The notes below the pieces were generated by a model. It saw nothing but the letters and a program-made list of their open reading frames with translations. It did not search any database and had not been told where the DNA came from. This document shows, piece by piece, positions 17,491 through 26,496 of a stretch of 64,000 nt of DNA; the first letter of the stretch is position 1, and every line of letters starts with the position of its first letter. This DNA is from Paenibacillus sp. FSL H7-0331 (lineage in GTDB: Bacteria; Bacillota; Bacilli; Paenibacillales; NBRC-103111). Both the position numbers and the translations under genes were made by a program. Location: positions 1-64,000 of the forward strand of contig NZ_MRTH01000009.1 of assembly GCF_001956045.1 (NCBI RefSeq), in the 5' to 3' direction.

Positions 17491-18471
17491 ATGGGGCTCA
17501 TAACGTTACATAATGAATCGATACACCAAATCAAAGTTCCGCTGCCATTCCCGCTTCGGTGGGTGAACAGCTATCTTATACGCGGTAAGAACGGATTTAC
17601 GCTGATCGATCCCGGCCTTCATACTGAAGCCTCTGAGCAATGCTGGGAGCAGGTGCTGCAGGAGCTTGGGATCGTGTATCGCGATATCGAGCAAATTGTG
17701 CTGACTCATCACCATCCGGACCATTATGGGCTGGCTGGCTGGTTTCAGGAGCGTTCTGCTGCGCCTGTTCGCATGTCGTCTATCGGTTATGAGCAGGTAC
17801 GACTGTTGTGGGGAGAAGGACAGCCAATGACCAACTCGCTGCTGACTTTGTTCCAGGCACATGGGCTGCCTGCCGAGCTTCTGCACCCTATGCAAACACA
17901 TATGGATGAATTCGTTGCTATGGTATCACCGCAGCCGCAGGTTACTCTGATCCCTATAGGAGAGCTGATACGGCTCGGAGACCATGACTATGAGACGATA
18001 CATACACCAGGTCATGCTGCAGGTCATGTGTGCTTCTACCGTGAGGAAACGAAGGAGATGCTGTGCGGGGACCATGTGATTCCGCAAATATCTCCGAATA
18101 TCAGCTATTTGCCTGGAGGGATCGATGAGAACCCGCTTGGGAGTTTTTTGCAGAGTCTTCATCATATGAGCAGTTATGACGTTGACTGGGCCTATCCTGG
18201 GCATCGTGAGCCGTTTCAGACGTTTTCCCGCAGGACACTGGAGCTGATCGATCATCACGAAGCAAGACTTGCAACGATGCGACAAGCCTTAATAGCTGTG
18301 CCGCGGACTACGTACGAAGTTTGCCGGGAAACCTTTGGCGAGAGACTTACACTTCATCAATTGCGTTTCGCATTATCTGAAACGTTGGCGCATCTGATTT
18401 ATTTACTGGATACAGGAGATTTGAAGCGTTCAGACCAGGAAGGTATCGTTCATTTTCAGGCGATTCGCTGA
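17491..18471 (+). CDS. metallo-beta-lactamase-fold hydrolase
   Basis: A 326-residue MBL-fold protein. The metal site is complete: THHHPDH near residue 71, GHAAGH near residue 175, CGDHV near residue 193 and YPGHREP near residue 235. A C-terminal helical domain of about 80 residues follows, as in glyoxalase II-like and LACTB2-like enzymes. The fold hydrolyses thioesters, lactones or nucleic acids; the substrate is not predictable. It lies between the methyltransferase gene (7-base gap) and the AlkZ-related gene (30-base gap) in one operon. Confidence 0.88.
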   Translation: MGLITLHNESIHQIKVPLPFPLRWVNSYLIRGKNGFTLIDPGLHTEASEQCWEQVLQELGIVYRDIEQIVLTHHHPDHYGLAGWFQERSAAPVRMSSIGYEQVRLLWGEGQPMTNSLLTLFQAHGLPAELLHPMQTHMDEFVAMVSPQPQVTLIPIGELIRLGDHDYETIHTPGHAAGHVCFYREETKEMLCGDHVIPQISPNISYLPGGIDENPLGSFLQSLHHMSSYDVDWAYPGHREPFQTFSRRTLELIDHHEARLATMRQALIAVPRTTYEVCRETFGERLTLHQLRFALSETLAHLIYLLDTGDLKRSDQEGIVHFQAIR

Positions 18472-18500
18472 TAAGGACTGATAATGAGGTGACAGAGCTA

Positions 18501-19175
18501 ATGACAAAGATTCATACCTTTGAAGAAGCGGTATCCGTTGTAAAGGAAATGGGGATTGTGCCGTTATCCAGCTTTATTCCGGAGCATCCTTCTTTGGAAT
18601 CGATAACAGAGAAAGCTGCCTGGCATACCGGAGAGGCCAGTGATCCGTGGCTGTGGAGAGATCGTTTTGCTGGTGAAGGGATTGCGGCCTACGGTCGTTT
18701 TTTCAAAAAAAAGCCGATGCAGATCGATTCCAGACTGTTTCCACTATGGTGTCGTGCACTGGAGTCATCGATGGACGTGGAAGAGCGTTACCAGGATGGA
18801 CTGGCATCGCGACATACGGTACGACTCTACGAGGCGATACGTGATAATCCCGGCATTGATGTGAAAACATTGCGTAAAGCAGTCGGTTTGGCGAGTAAAG
18901 AAGATAAAGCCGAATTCGATAAAACGTTAATTGAGCTTCAGAGCTCAACAGAGGTGGTCATTGCGGGAATCTCTGATCGTTTGAACGAGCAGGGCAACAA
19001 AAATGGCTGGAACAGCACCTGCTACGTATTGTCCGAGGTTTGGATCGCCCAGCATGGACTAAATACGGTACGGATTTCCGCTGAAGAAGCGAAGCGGGAG
19101 CTGCTAGCTGATTGTAAGCAGCGCTGGAGTGAGGAAGCCTATAGCTTTGTTGTCAAAGCGTTAGGCAAGCATTAG
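18501..19175 (+). CDS. AlkZ-related / uncharacterised winged-helix protein
   Basis: A 224-residue protein that resembles the DNA-glycosylase-like AlkZ/YcaQ group in WxWRDRF and the helical TVRLYEAIRDNPGIDV segment, and ends with a helical region (EEAKRELLADC). It is much shorter than true AlkZ (about 400 residues) and I cannot see a catalytic Gln-x-Gln motif, so glycosylase activity is doubtful. ATG 18501 has GAGGTG about 10 bases upstream. It is the last gene of the methyltransferase operon, before a strong terminator. Confidence 0.6.
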   Translation: MTKIHTFEEAVSVVKEMGIVPLSSFIPEHPSLESITEKAAWHTGEASDPWLWRDRFAGEGIAAYGRFFKKKPMQIDSRLFPLWCRALESSMDVEERYQDGLASRHTVRLYEAIRDNPGIDVKTLRKAVGLASKEDKAEFDKTLIELQSSTEVVIAGISDRLNEQGNKNGWNSTCYVLSEVWIAQHGLNTVRISAEEAKRELLADCKQRWSEEAYSFVVKALGKH

Positions 19176-19254
19176 ATAACGGCGGCTATTATAGCAACAG
19201 CAATAATAGAAGCACATAACCAGCTAACATATGTTCAATAGCTCAACCCAAACA

Positions 19255-19301
19255 AACACAGGAAGCATCTCCCAATCGGGAGGCGCATCCTGTGTTTTTT
19301 G
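19255..19301. terminator. bidirectional intrinsic terminator
   Basis: AACACAGGAAGCATCTCCC pairs with GGGAGGCGCATCCTGTGTT around an AATC loop, with T runs downstream on the plus strand. It separates the convergent AlkZ-related gene and the PgpA-like gene. Confidence 0.85.
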
Positions 19302-19362
19302 AGTTACGGTAACGAAAGCGACAACGAAGTCCAGTACCTTATGTTTAAATCCGGGGAGTAAA

Positions 19363-19899
19363 TTAATTGCCGGCCTGTTGATCGATTTCCTTTTCTGCCT
19401 GCTTACGGTGTGCAATTCGACTGCTCGCCGCGGAGGCAATAGCACCTACGATATCATCGAGAAAGGTATGCTTGTGTTCTCCGTGTTTATCATTAAGCAT
19501 CTTGAGGATGCCGGGCTTGAGCTTATCGATATATCCGAAATTTGTTAAGCCGATGCTTCCATATACATTCACAATGGAAAGGGCCAGAATTTCATCGCAT
19601 CCATAAAGTCCTTCATCGTTCTCGATCATCTCCTGCAAAGGAGGCAAGAGCTTGCCTTCCTCGGCAAGCATATCTAATTGAATGCCAGTCAGGATCGCAT
19701 TTTGAACCTCACGTTTTTCGATGACGGCATTAACGCTTTCGATACATTGTTCCATCGTCAGGGTTGGATAGTAGTCCTTTTGCAGAAAATAAGTTAACTC
19801 TGCCATATCTGTGACTTGTACGCCTCTTTGGATTAACCAGCTTTTGGCCGCATTGGCCACACTGGCTGAATTTAAGTTATAGGGAACGGGTACGGTCAT
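19363..19899 (-). CDS. phosphatidylglycerophosphatase A-like protein (YutG type)
   Basis: About 178 residues. The central segment ILALSIVNVYGSIGLTNFGYIDK and the acidic FLDDIVGAIASA match the PgpA/YutG family, which dephosphorylates phosphatidylglycerophosphate in Gram-negative bacteria. Firmicute members lack the long membrane segments, and their substrate is less certain. ATG 19899 follows AGGAGAG; the frame extends to 19938. It lies directly downstream of the diguanylate cyclase gene on the same strand (39-base gap), so it is probably co-transcribed. Confidence 0.75.
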   Translation of the reverse strand: MTVPVPYNLNSASVANAAKSWLIQRGVQVTDMAELTYFLQKDYYPTLTMEQCIESVNAVIEKREVQNAILTGIQLDMLAEEGKLLPPLQEMIENDEGLYGCDEILALSIVNVYGSIGLTNFGYIDKLKPGILKMLNDKHGEHKHTFLDDIVGAIASAASSRIAHRKQAEKEIDQQAGN

Positions 19900-19938
19900 G
19901 GTGATCTCTCCTATTCTTGTGCGCGTATTGAACATCAT

Positions 19939-20823
19939 TTATAGCTTTATATCGTTTTTACCGCTTCTTTTGGCTTGATACATGGCGGCATCTGCGATAT
20001 CGAGCAGTTCATTGCCATCGCTACCATCATGTGGATAGTAGGCGGCTCCCATACTACAGGTGATGAAAATATCATGATGTTGGATGACAAAACGGCTGCT
20101 GATGGCATCCAGCACTCTTTCGGAGACCTTCACGATATCCTCTTTTTGTTCAAACTGCTGCAGCAAAATAACGAATTCGTCACCACCCAAACGGCAAACT
20201 GTATCGGGATCGCGAACACAGTGAGATAAACGGGCTGCTACCATTTTGAGCAAATCATCACCAACCGCATGACCGTAATGATCATTGATCAGCTTGAAAT
20301 CATCCAAATCCAAATAGAGCAGGGCCATTTTTCGTTGATACCTTTTGGCAGCCAACAAAGACTGGTAATAACGATCCTGAAACAGTCTGCGATTGGGCAG
20401 TGTGGTTAAGGAATCATAATAAGCCATCTGGGTAAGGTTTTCTTCAATGCTCTTGTGTTCGCTAATATCTCGTGTGATAAATCCGACACCAGTCAGGTTA
20501 TGTTCGATTTGAATGAGTGAACCTTTGCTTTCCAGCCAAATCAAGGAGCCGTTCGCCTGCACATATCGATATTGGAGATGAAAAGGGATCTGCTCGTGAA
20601 TCAACTGCTCAACTGCTTGTTGAAATCGTATGAGATCGTCTTCATATATATGACTGTAGCAGGGCTGTCCAAGCAGGTCCTCCGGAGAGCGCTTAAGCAA
20701 GGTTGAGCAGGATGGAGAAATATAGGCGAGATTATAATCAAGTGTAATGCCTTGTATCAGGTCTGTGCTTTGATCAAATAGCTGACGGAAAAACACGTCA
20801 TGTCCAGAAGGGCTCGGCTGCAT
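19939..20823 (-). CDS. PAS-GGDEF diguanylate cyclase
   Basis: About 294 residues: a PAS/PAC sensor (residues 5-120, ending VGFITRDISEHK) and a GGDEF domain (130-294). The active site GGDEF is intact in CRLGGDEFVILL, and RDPD lies five residues before it as a product-inhibition (I-site) motif, so an active cyclase making c-di-GMP from two GTP is expected. No membrane segment is seen; the PAS ligand is unknown. The start at 20823 has GAGGTG at 6 bases; further ATGs exist at 20829 and 20856. Confidence 0.92.
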   Translation of the reverse strand: MQPSPSGHDVFFRQLFDQSTDLIQGITLDYNLAYISPSCSTLLKRSPEDLLGQPCYSHIYEDDLIRFQQAVEQLIHEQIPFHLQYRYVQANGSLIWLESKGSLIQIEHNLTGVGFITRDISEHKSIEENLTQMAYYDSLTTLPNRRLFQDRYYQSLLAAKRYQRKMALLYLDLDDFKLINDHYGHAVGDDLLKMVAARLSHCVRDPDTVCRLGGDEFVILLQQFEQKEDIVKVSERVLDAISSRFVIQHHDIFITCSMGAAYYPHDGSDGNELLDIADAAMYQAKRSGKNDIKL

Positions 20824-20986
20824 CGTCATCACCTCGTTATTATGGGAGAGACTCATACTCTTATTACTTTGGAACTACGAATGATTTGTACAAATAGATC
20901 ATTATAATCATAACCTATTATAAAAATAATCAATACATAAAATCAATACAATACTCGGTTAGGTCTTATATTTCACAAAACAGGTT

Positions 20987-21016
20987 GTCATAAAAGAAGG
21001 CTGTCCTTCGTATAGT
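20987..21016 (+). promoter_or_regulatory. possible sigma-E promoter for gerM
   Basis: GTCATAAA (20987-20994) and CGTATAGT (21009-21016), separated by 14 bases, resemble the mother-cell sigma-E pattern. gerM is a mother-cell gene in B. subtilis. The start codon lies 49 bases downstream. Confidence 0.5.
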
Positions 21017-21064
21017 GGGAATAAGAGAATTGGACAAACAATTATATTCGTAGGAGGAACTATC

Positions 21065-22117
21065 ATGAAACAATATCCATGGATTCGATTGGCAGCTGTG
21101 ACGGGCGTAATTGTACTGCTGACATCGGGCTGTTCCCTGCTGGGTACGAAGGAACAATCGCAGCCGATTGACCCTCCACCGACGGGTGTCGAACCTGCTG
21201 CAGCACCCACGATAACCCAACCGGTCAGCGGCAAAACTGCCCAGAATCTTGCGGCTATTACCGTCTATGCCAAGGATGAGAAAGGTTTTATCGCTCCCAT
21301 TGCCCTGCAGGTTGAAAAATCGGTTGAGGTGGCCAAGACCGCATTGGAATCGATGGTTGAGGGAAGTGCAGCCTCCAAAAACATGCCTTCCGGTTTTATA
21401 GGAATTTTGCCTAAGGGTACAACAGTCAAAGGTATCAATATTGTGAAGGATCAGAAATTGGCGGTTGTCGATTTGTCCAAAGCCTTCACGGATTATAATC
21501 TACAGGACGAAAGAAAAATATTAGAAGCCATCGTATGGACACTAACCGGGTTTCCTTCGGTGGAAAAGGTACAGCTGCGAGTGGAAGGGAAAGCATTGAC
21601 GGAAATGCCACAGGGTGGAACACCGCTCGATGAACCGCTTACGAGAGCATTTGGCATTAATCTGGAGAAGCAAGATGGCGTGGAGTATGGGCAGTCTACA
21701 CCGGTAACCCTATATTTTCTGGGGCAAAATAAAGATCTGTACAGCTATTACGTTCCTGTTACACGAATGATTAAACGTACAGATAATGTAGCACAGTCTG
21801 TCATTGAGCAACTCATTGTAGGACCCGATCAGAAGAAAGGACTCACTGCTGTCATGACGCCTGGCTCAGAGCTCAAACATATTCAAAAAGCTGGTGATTT
21901 GATCACCGTAGATTTTTCCGATAAGGTATTGGGACCTGACAAAAAAGCTCCTGGCAATGCGATGAGGGCAGTTGTATTGTCGTTAACGGAAAATGCAGGA
22001 GCCGCAACCAAGGTTCAAATCACAGTTAATGGAGATGCTAAAGTCAGCACCACTGATAATCAAAGCTACAGCAGGCCCGTCAGCAGACCCTCGGAGGTCA
22101 ACCCATCCAAATTATAA
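21065..22117 (+). CDS. gerM: GerM sporulation/germination lipoprotein
   Basis: A 350-residue lipoprotein. The lipobox LTSGC follows a hydrophobic signal, so it is anchored outside the membrane at about Cys22. Two GerMN domains follow (about residues 55-190 and 205-340), each with the VxVDLS/VTVDFS core. In B. subtilis, GerM supports the SpoIIIA-SpoIIQ channel between mother cell and forespore. The order gerM-rph-rdgB is the same as in B. subtilis. AGGAGGAAC gives a strong start. A possible sigma-E promoter lies upstream and a terminator directly follows, so expression is probably separate from rph. Confidence 0.9.
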   Translation: MKQYPWIRLAAVTGVIVLLTSGCSLLGTKEQSQPIDPPPTGVEPAAAPTITQPVSGKTAQNLAAITVYAKDEKGFIAPIALQVEKSVEVAKTALESMVEGSAASKNMPSGFIGILPKGTTVKGINIVKDQKLAVVDLSKAFTDYNLQDERKILEAIVWTLTGFPSVEKVQLRVEGKALTEMPQGGTPLDEPLTRAFGINLEKQDGVEYGQSTPVTLYFLGQNKDLYSYYVPVTRMIKRTDNVAQSVIEQLIVGPDQKKGLTAVMTPGSELKHIQKAGDLITVDFSDKVLGPDKKAPGNAMRAVVLSLTENAGAATKVQITVNGDAKVSTTDNQSYSRPVSRPSEVNPSKL

Positions 22118-22130
22118 GGAAGCAAAGCAT

Positions 22131-22157
22131 AAGGGAGCTCAGGCTCCCTTATTTTGT
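22131..22157 (+). terminator. intrinsic terminator after gerM
   Basis: AAGGGAGC (22131-22138) and GCTCCCTT (22143-22150) form a perfect stem with a TCAG loop, followed by ATTTTG. Confidence 0.85.
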
Positions 22158-22186
22158 TGGAACTGCCTGTTGGACTCTGTTACAAT
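22157..22186 (+). promoter_or_regulatory. sigma-A promoter for rph-rdgB
   Basis: TTGGAA (22157-22162), 18-base spacer, TACAAT (22181-22186). It sits between the gerM terminator and rph. Confidence 0.6.
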
Positions 22187-22230
22187 GGGTAAGGTTAATT
22201 AGGGTATTTTAAGGAGGAACCAAGTTCACA

Positions 22231-22998
22231 ATGAGAAGCGACGGCAGACAGAATAACCAGACAAGAGTTACTGCGATTACTACGCATTATAATAAGCATG
22301 CCGAAGGATCGGTATTTATCGAGGTCGGGGAGACCAAGGTCATTTGTACGGCAACGATTGAGGAAAGAGTCCCTCCCTTCATGAAAGGGCAAGGGAAAGG
22401 CTGGATCACGGCGGAATATTCGATGCTCCCAAGAGCAACCCAGGTTCGTAACCAAAGGGAATCGGCTAAAGGCAAGCTTGGCGGACGCACGATGGAAATT
22501 CAACGTCTGATCGGACGTGCACTTCGGTCGGTGGTCAGCCTGGAGGCGCTTGGAGAGCGTTCGATTACACTTGATTGTGATGTGATTCAGGCGGATGGAG
22601 GCACGCGTACTACCTCAATAACCGGCGCGTTTATCGCGATGGCTTTTGCAATCGACAAGCTCGCCAAGGATCGTAATCTCAAAACCTATCCGATCAGAGA
22701 TTTTCTGGGGGCTATCAGTGTTGGAGTTGTGAATGAGAAGTCTTGTCTGGATCTGAACTATGAAGAGGATTCCAAAGCCAAGGTGGATATGAACGTTGTC
22801 ATGACCGGAGAAGGTAAGTTTGTAGAGGTTCAGGGAACCGGCGAGGAATCACCATTTTCCAGGGACGAGCTTAATGAGCTGCTGGCACTTGCAGAGTCTG
22901 GAATTCAAGAAATGATTCTTGCCCAGGAAGAGGCGCTAGGACCGGAGATTTCAGCCCGGATCAGGAGGATTTCCCATGCGACGGCAGCTCGGAACTGA
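22231..22998 (+). CDS. rph: ribonuclease PH
   Basis: A 255-residue phosphorolytic 3'-to-5' exonuclease that trims tRNA 3' ends. It begins MRSDGRQ and contains [24 protein letters not shown] and [13 protein letters not shown], the RNase PH core with the phosphate-binding arginines. The length is typical (about 240-260). ATG 22231 has GGAGG about 13 bases upstream, a long but usable spacing. rdgB starts 23 bases before the rph stop, so the two are translationally linked, as in many Bacilli. Confidence 0.97.
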   Translation: MRSDGRQNNQTRVTAITTHYNKHAEGSVFIEVGETKVICTATIEERVPPFMKGQGKGWITAEYSMLPRATQVRNQRESAKGKLGGRTMEIQRLIGRALRSVVSLEALGERSITLDCDVIQADGGTRTTSITGAFIAMAFAIDKLAKDRNLKTYPIRDFLGAISVGVVNEKSCLDLNYEEDSKAKVDMNVVMTGEGKFVEVQGTGEESPFSRDELNELLALAESGIQEMILAQEEALGPEISARIRRISHATAARN

Positions 22999-23617
22999 GA
23001 TCGTAGTCGCCACCAGCAATGAGGGCAAGGTGAAAGAGCTGGCAGCCATGTTTGCAGACGAGCATATCACCATCAAGAGCCTGCGCGATTTTAGCGGCTT
23101 ACCCGAGATTGTTGAGGACGGCGCGACATTTGCTGATAATGCTTATATTAAAGCTCGTACGATAGCTTTGTCCTGGGGAGTTCCGGTAGTTGCTGATGAT
23201 TCCGGATTGTGCGTGGATGCGTTGAATGGCGACCCAGGTGTATATTCGGCTCGTTATGCCGGTGAGGGAGCGACGGATGAACAAAATAACAGCAAGCTGC
23301 TGCAATCTTTGCTGGCATTATCCGAACCGTCTTCGATTCCTGTTAATAGCCCCCATATTTTAAGTCGTGCACGATTTGTATGCGCGTTATGCCTTGTTGA
23401 TGCGACCGGACAAATCATCGCGCAGGCGCAAGGTGAATGTGAAGGCCTAATCATAAGTGCTCCCCGAGGGAATCATGGCTTCGGCTATGATCCGCTGTTC
23501 TACATACCGGAGTACGATCAAACGATGGCGGAGCTTACCAGCGAGCAAAAGAACAGAATCAGCCACCGCGGCCATGCGCTTCAATCCCTGCGTCATGCGA
23601 TTGAAGTGAAGTCTTGA
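22976..23617 (+). CDS. rdgB: XTP/dITP pyrophosphatase (RdgB/HAM1)
   Basis: A 213-residue house-cleaning nucleotidase that hydrolyses XTP, dITP and ITP to monophosphates. TSNEGKVKE near the N terminus binds phosphate, [11 protein letters not shown] holds the catalytic acidic residues, YSARYAG follows, and HGFGYDPLF and RGHAL mark the C-terminal half. It overlaps the end of rph and is followed by a long palindrome and a terminator. Confidence 0.96.
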   Translation: MRRQLGTEIVVATSNEGKVKELAAMFADEHITIKSLRDFSGLPEIVEDGATFADNAYIKARTIALSWGVPVVADDSGLCVDALNGDPGVYSARYAGEGATDEQNNSKLLQSLLALSEPSSIPVNSPHILSRARFVCALCLVDATGQIIAQAQGECEGLIISAPRGNHGFGYDPLFYIPEYDQTMAELTSEQKNRISHRGHALQSLRHAIEVKS

Positions 23618-23635
23618 GCGGTGAACCCGAATTTA

Positions 23636-23663
23636 CATTCATTTGATTCCAATCAAATGAATG
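23636..23663. repeat. 28-base perfect palindrome
   Basis: CATTCATTTGATT (23636-23648), CC, AATCAAATGAATG (23651-23663): 13-base perfect arms around two bases. It has no T run of its own and shares its last base with the following terminator stem. It could be a protein-binding dyad or an added RNA hairpin protecting the rdgB 3' end. Confidence 0.85.
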
Positions 23664-23706
23664 GGCAGCAGACCGATTCCACACCGGCTGCTGCCCTATT
23701 TTTCTT
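23663..23706 (+). terminator. intrinsic terminator after rdgB
   Basis: GGGCAGCAG (23663-23671) pairs with CTGCTGCCC (23688-23696), followed by TATTTTTCTTT. Confidence 0.82.
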
Positions 23707-23747
23707 TGTCCCTGCTCTAGTACGAAACACTCACTTAGCCGCTTTAC

Positions 23748-25592
23748 CTACCGAATGGATACCTTATAGTGCCTTAGCCATGTATCTGCCTGTGCCAAAT
23801 ATGCGAACAGCTGCGGACCTGTCATCAGCTGACCAAACCACGGCAGATTGAACTGGTTAGCATCTCCTTCGGCCAAAGCGCGAATTTTATCGACATCGAT
23901 AAAGGTGAGCAGCGGAGAGTTGGAGTCATTCAGAATGTCGAGTACCCAAGTACGCACAGCCTCCAGATAGCTCGGATTGTGTGTCTTGGGATAGGGGCTT
24001 TTTTTACGTGTCAAGACGTCCTCCGGCAGGACGCCGCGCAGCGCTCTGCGCAAAATACCTTTTTCCCGATCACCGGCCGATTTCATTTCCCATGGAATAT
24101 TCCATACATACTCGACAAGTCGATGGTCGCAAAAGGGTACCCGTACCTCCAGTCCTACAGCCATGCTCATTCGATCCTTGCGATCGAGTAGGGTCGGCAT
24201 AAAACGGGTTATATTTAAATAAGACATTTCACGCATCCGGTTCTGATCATGATTTTCTCCGGATAGCCGCGGTACCTCGGAAAGTGCCTGACGGTAACGC
24301 TCCTGTACATACTGTTCAGGCTTAACCCATTCCAGAAAATCAGGCGAGAGCAGATTGACCCGATCCTTAGTAGCGAGGGACCATGGAAACGTGTTGGCTT
24401 TCAGCGTTTCTTCCTTATGAAACCATGGATAGCCCCCAAAGATTTCATCGGCCGCTTCTCCAGAGATGGCCACGGTAGCTGCCTTTTTAATTTCACGGCA
24501 AAACAAATATAAAGAGCCGTCAACGTCGGCCATACCGGGTAAATCACGAGCAAAAACGGCGGTTTTTAGCGATTCCACCAACTCAGGCGTATCGAATTCA
24601 AGATAATGATGCTCACTGCCGAGAAACTCCGTCATTCGTTTAATCCATGGTGCATCAGAGTTGGGTTGGAATGCATTCGATTTAAAATATTTGGCATTAT
24701 CCACATAATCAATCGAGAACGTATGGAGCTGCCCTAAGTTATTATCTCTGTTATAGTTAGCTGCAAACGCGCTTAGAGCGCTTGAATCGAGTCCTCCGGA
24801 CAATAATGTGCAGATGGGGACATCAGAGGCCATTTGGCGTTGTACGGTGTCTTGCAGCAATTCATGAATCCGTTGTGCAGTCGTATCGATATCATCCTCA
24901 TGCGGCTTGCTTTCCAGCTTCCAGTAGGGGCGTATGCTCAAGCCATTACGATCCATATTCAGCCAATGACCTGGCTTTAGCTCCGACATATTGCTGTATA
25001 TACCGTGGCCAGGAGTACGTGCTGGACCCACAGCGAAGATCTCGGCAAGACCCTCTCCGCTGATTTGCGCAGGAAAATCGGGATGGGCCAATATCGATTT
25101 GGGCTCGGAGCCGAACAGCAGTCGACCATCCGTGTAAGAATAAAATAACGGCTTAACTCCCAGCCGATCGCGGACGAGAAATAACGATTGGTCTTGCGAA
25201 TTCCATACGCCAAAAGCATAAATTCCATTCAATCGATCAACGCAGGAGCGGCCCCATTCGATATACGAAACAAGCAGCACTTCCGTATCGCAAGTCGTAT
25301 GAAAAACATGTCCGCGCAGCTCAAGCTCTTTTTTTAACTCTGGAGCATTATATAATTCTCCATTGTACACAATAGTAAACACGTTTTCTCCATAATGGCG
25401 CACCATCGGTTGAGCCCCATTGGCTGGGTCCATAACGCTAAGACGTCTGTGCCCGAGCGCACAATGCTGGGTGATCCAGGTGCCGGAAGCATCGGGTCCC
25501 CGATTTAGCAGTGTATACGTCATTTGCTCCAAAACGGACGGATACTGCGTTAAATCTTTTTGCCAGTCAATCCATCCTGTTATTCCGCACAT
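23748..25592 (-). CDS. asnB: asparagine synthetase (glutamine-hydrolysing)
   Basis: A 614-residue enzyme. It starts MCGITGW, placing Cys2 as the class II glutaminase nucleophile; the upstream in-frame ATG at 25601 would bury it and is rejected. Glutaminase landmarks are LNRGPDASG, YNGELYN and DTEVLL. The synthetase domain shows the ATP loop LLSGGLDSSAL near residue 250 and ISGEAADEIFGGY. It converts aspartate, glutamine and ATP to asparagine. The length matches B. subtilis AsnO (a sporulation-linked paralogue) better than AsnH, so an AsnO-like role is possible. GAGAGG lies 9 bases upstream. It is a monocistronic gene on the minus strand. Confidence 0.94.
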   Translation of the reverse strand: MCGITGWIDWQKDLTQYPSVLEQMTYTLLNRGPDASGTWITQHCALGHRRLSVMDPANGAQPMVRHYGENVFTIVYNGELYNAPELKKELELRGHVFHTTCDTEVLLVSYIEWGRSCVDRLNGIYAFGVWNSQDQSLFLVRDRLGVKPLFYSYTDGRLLFGSEPKSILAHPDFPAQISGEGLAEIFAVGPARTPGHGIYSNMSELKPGHWLNMDRNGLSIRPYWKLESKPHEDDIDTTAQRIHELLQDTVQRQMASDVPICTLLSGGLDSSALSAFAANYNRDNNLGQLHTFSIDYVDNAKYFKSNAFQPNSDAPWIKRMTEFLGSEHHYLEFDTPELVESLKTAVFARDLPGMADVDGSLYLFCREIKKAATVAISGEAADEIFGGYPWFHKEETLKANTFPWSLATKDRVNLLSPDFLEWVKPEQYVQERYRQALSEVPRLSGENHDQNRMREMSYLNITRFMPTLLDRKDRMSMAVGLEVRVPFCDHRLVEYVWNIPWEMKSAGDREKGILRRALRGVLPEDVLTRKKSPYPKTHNPSYLEAVRTWVLDILNDSNSPLLTFIDVDKIRALAEGDANQFNLPWFGQLMTGPQLFAYLAQADTWLRHYKVSIR

Positions 25593-25915
25593 AGCCTTCA
25601 TCCTCTCTTAGAGTGTTTGTGTTGGCGAATGACCAGCCATTCGGCAGCGACAGCAGATGATAAAGGTTATGCGGTATAAAATCAGAAAATGTCTGTCCTT
25701 GCAAGAGGAAAAGATAGACAAAAAACAAAATACCGTTTAAACTATGCGTTAGTGCTTTATTATTGGTTTCGTTCCGCATGAATAGAACGAGTGAAATTAT
25801 CCCACTCTAACCGTATGACGGATAGTACAATTACACAGGTTTTTCAGTTTATGCTCCGACATGCACATGCTCAACGGGCGAACTGATTCGATCAAGAATG
25901 ATGAGGTGGTTACTT
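25593..25915. other. gene-free gap between asnB and an unknown gene
   Basis: 323 bases between divergent genes. It holds a small dyad (CGAATG/CATTCG, 25626-25643) in the asnB leader. I see no convincing promoter with good spacing for either gene and no small open frame with a ribosome site. Confidence 0.5.
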
Positions 25916-26260
25916 ATGAGGAAAACAAAATTCTCCAAGGCACAAAGCGAATATAAAGAAGCCAAAGAACGCTTTGAGAAAGCGAATGAGGCGTTTCAAA
26001 ATAAGCTGGCAGTTGTCAAAGTCCTTGGTGTAGTTAATCAAGAGAAAATTGAAGAGCTCATTGAAGAGACAAGCCTTCATACCGCATTGAATGATTTGGG
26101 AGCAGCGGAAAAGCTGTTGCTGGAATGGTCTCATGAAGCGATTCAATCGGAAAAGGATTATTTGCAAAATAAAGAAACCATAGACAAAATGTATGCTTTT
26201 ATTGATCGAGATCCCGATATTAAAGCCAAATTGATTCAAGCAGCGATGAAAATTGTATAG
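25916..26260 (+). CDS. uncharacterised small coiled-coil protein
   Basis: A 114-residue, highly charged, almost wholly helical protein (EYKEAKERFEKANEAFQNK, then further amphipathic helices) with no signal peptide, membrane segment or cysteine. I recognise no family. ATG 25916 has GAGGTGG at 6 bases, better than the in-frame ATG at 25898. A weak G-rich hairpin with a T run (about 26274-26300) follows and may terminate it. Function unknown. Confidence 0.7.
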   Translation: MRKTKFSKAQSEYKEAKERFEKANEAFQNKLAVVKVLGVVNQEKIEELIEETSLHTALNDLGAAEKLLLEWSHEAIQSEKDYLQNKETIDKMYAFIDRDPDIKAKLIQAAMKIV

Positions 26261-26496
26261 GCTACACCATGACAGCGGGGGAATTCCTTCCGTTGTTTTT
26301 TGTTGCTTCTTAGTGTCGAATATTCAATTGACGCGATAAGGGGTAATGACAACGTGACAAGAAGCTGCATAGCCATGAAATTATGGCATACATAATGAGG
26401 CATACTTATTCATAAATATTCAACAGATTTTGCATTCCATCGGCCAATCGGTTAAACTGCTCTCAACATTAAAGCCGAGGAGGAGGTGATGGGCTT

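Noticed and set aside
18501..19175. Full AlkZ/YcaQ interstrand-crosslink glycosylase
   Set aside because: The protein is about half the family length and I cannot see the catalytic Gln-x-Gln motif; only a distant relationship is claimed.
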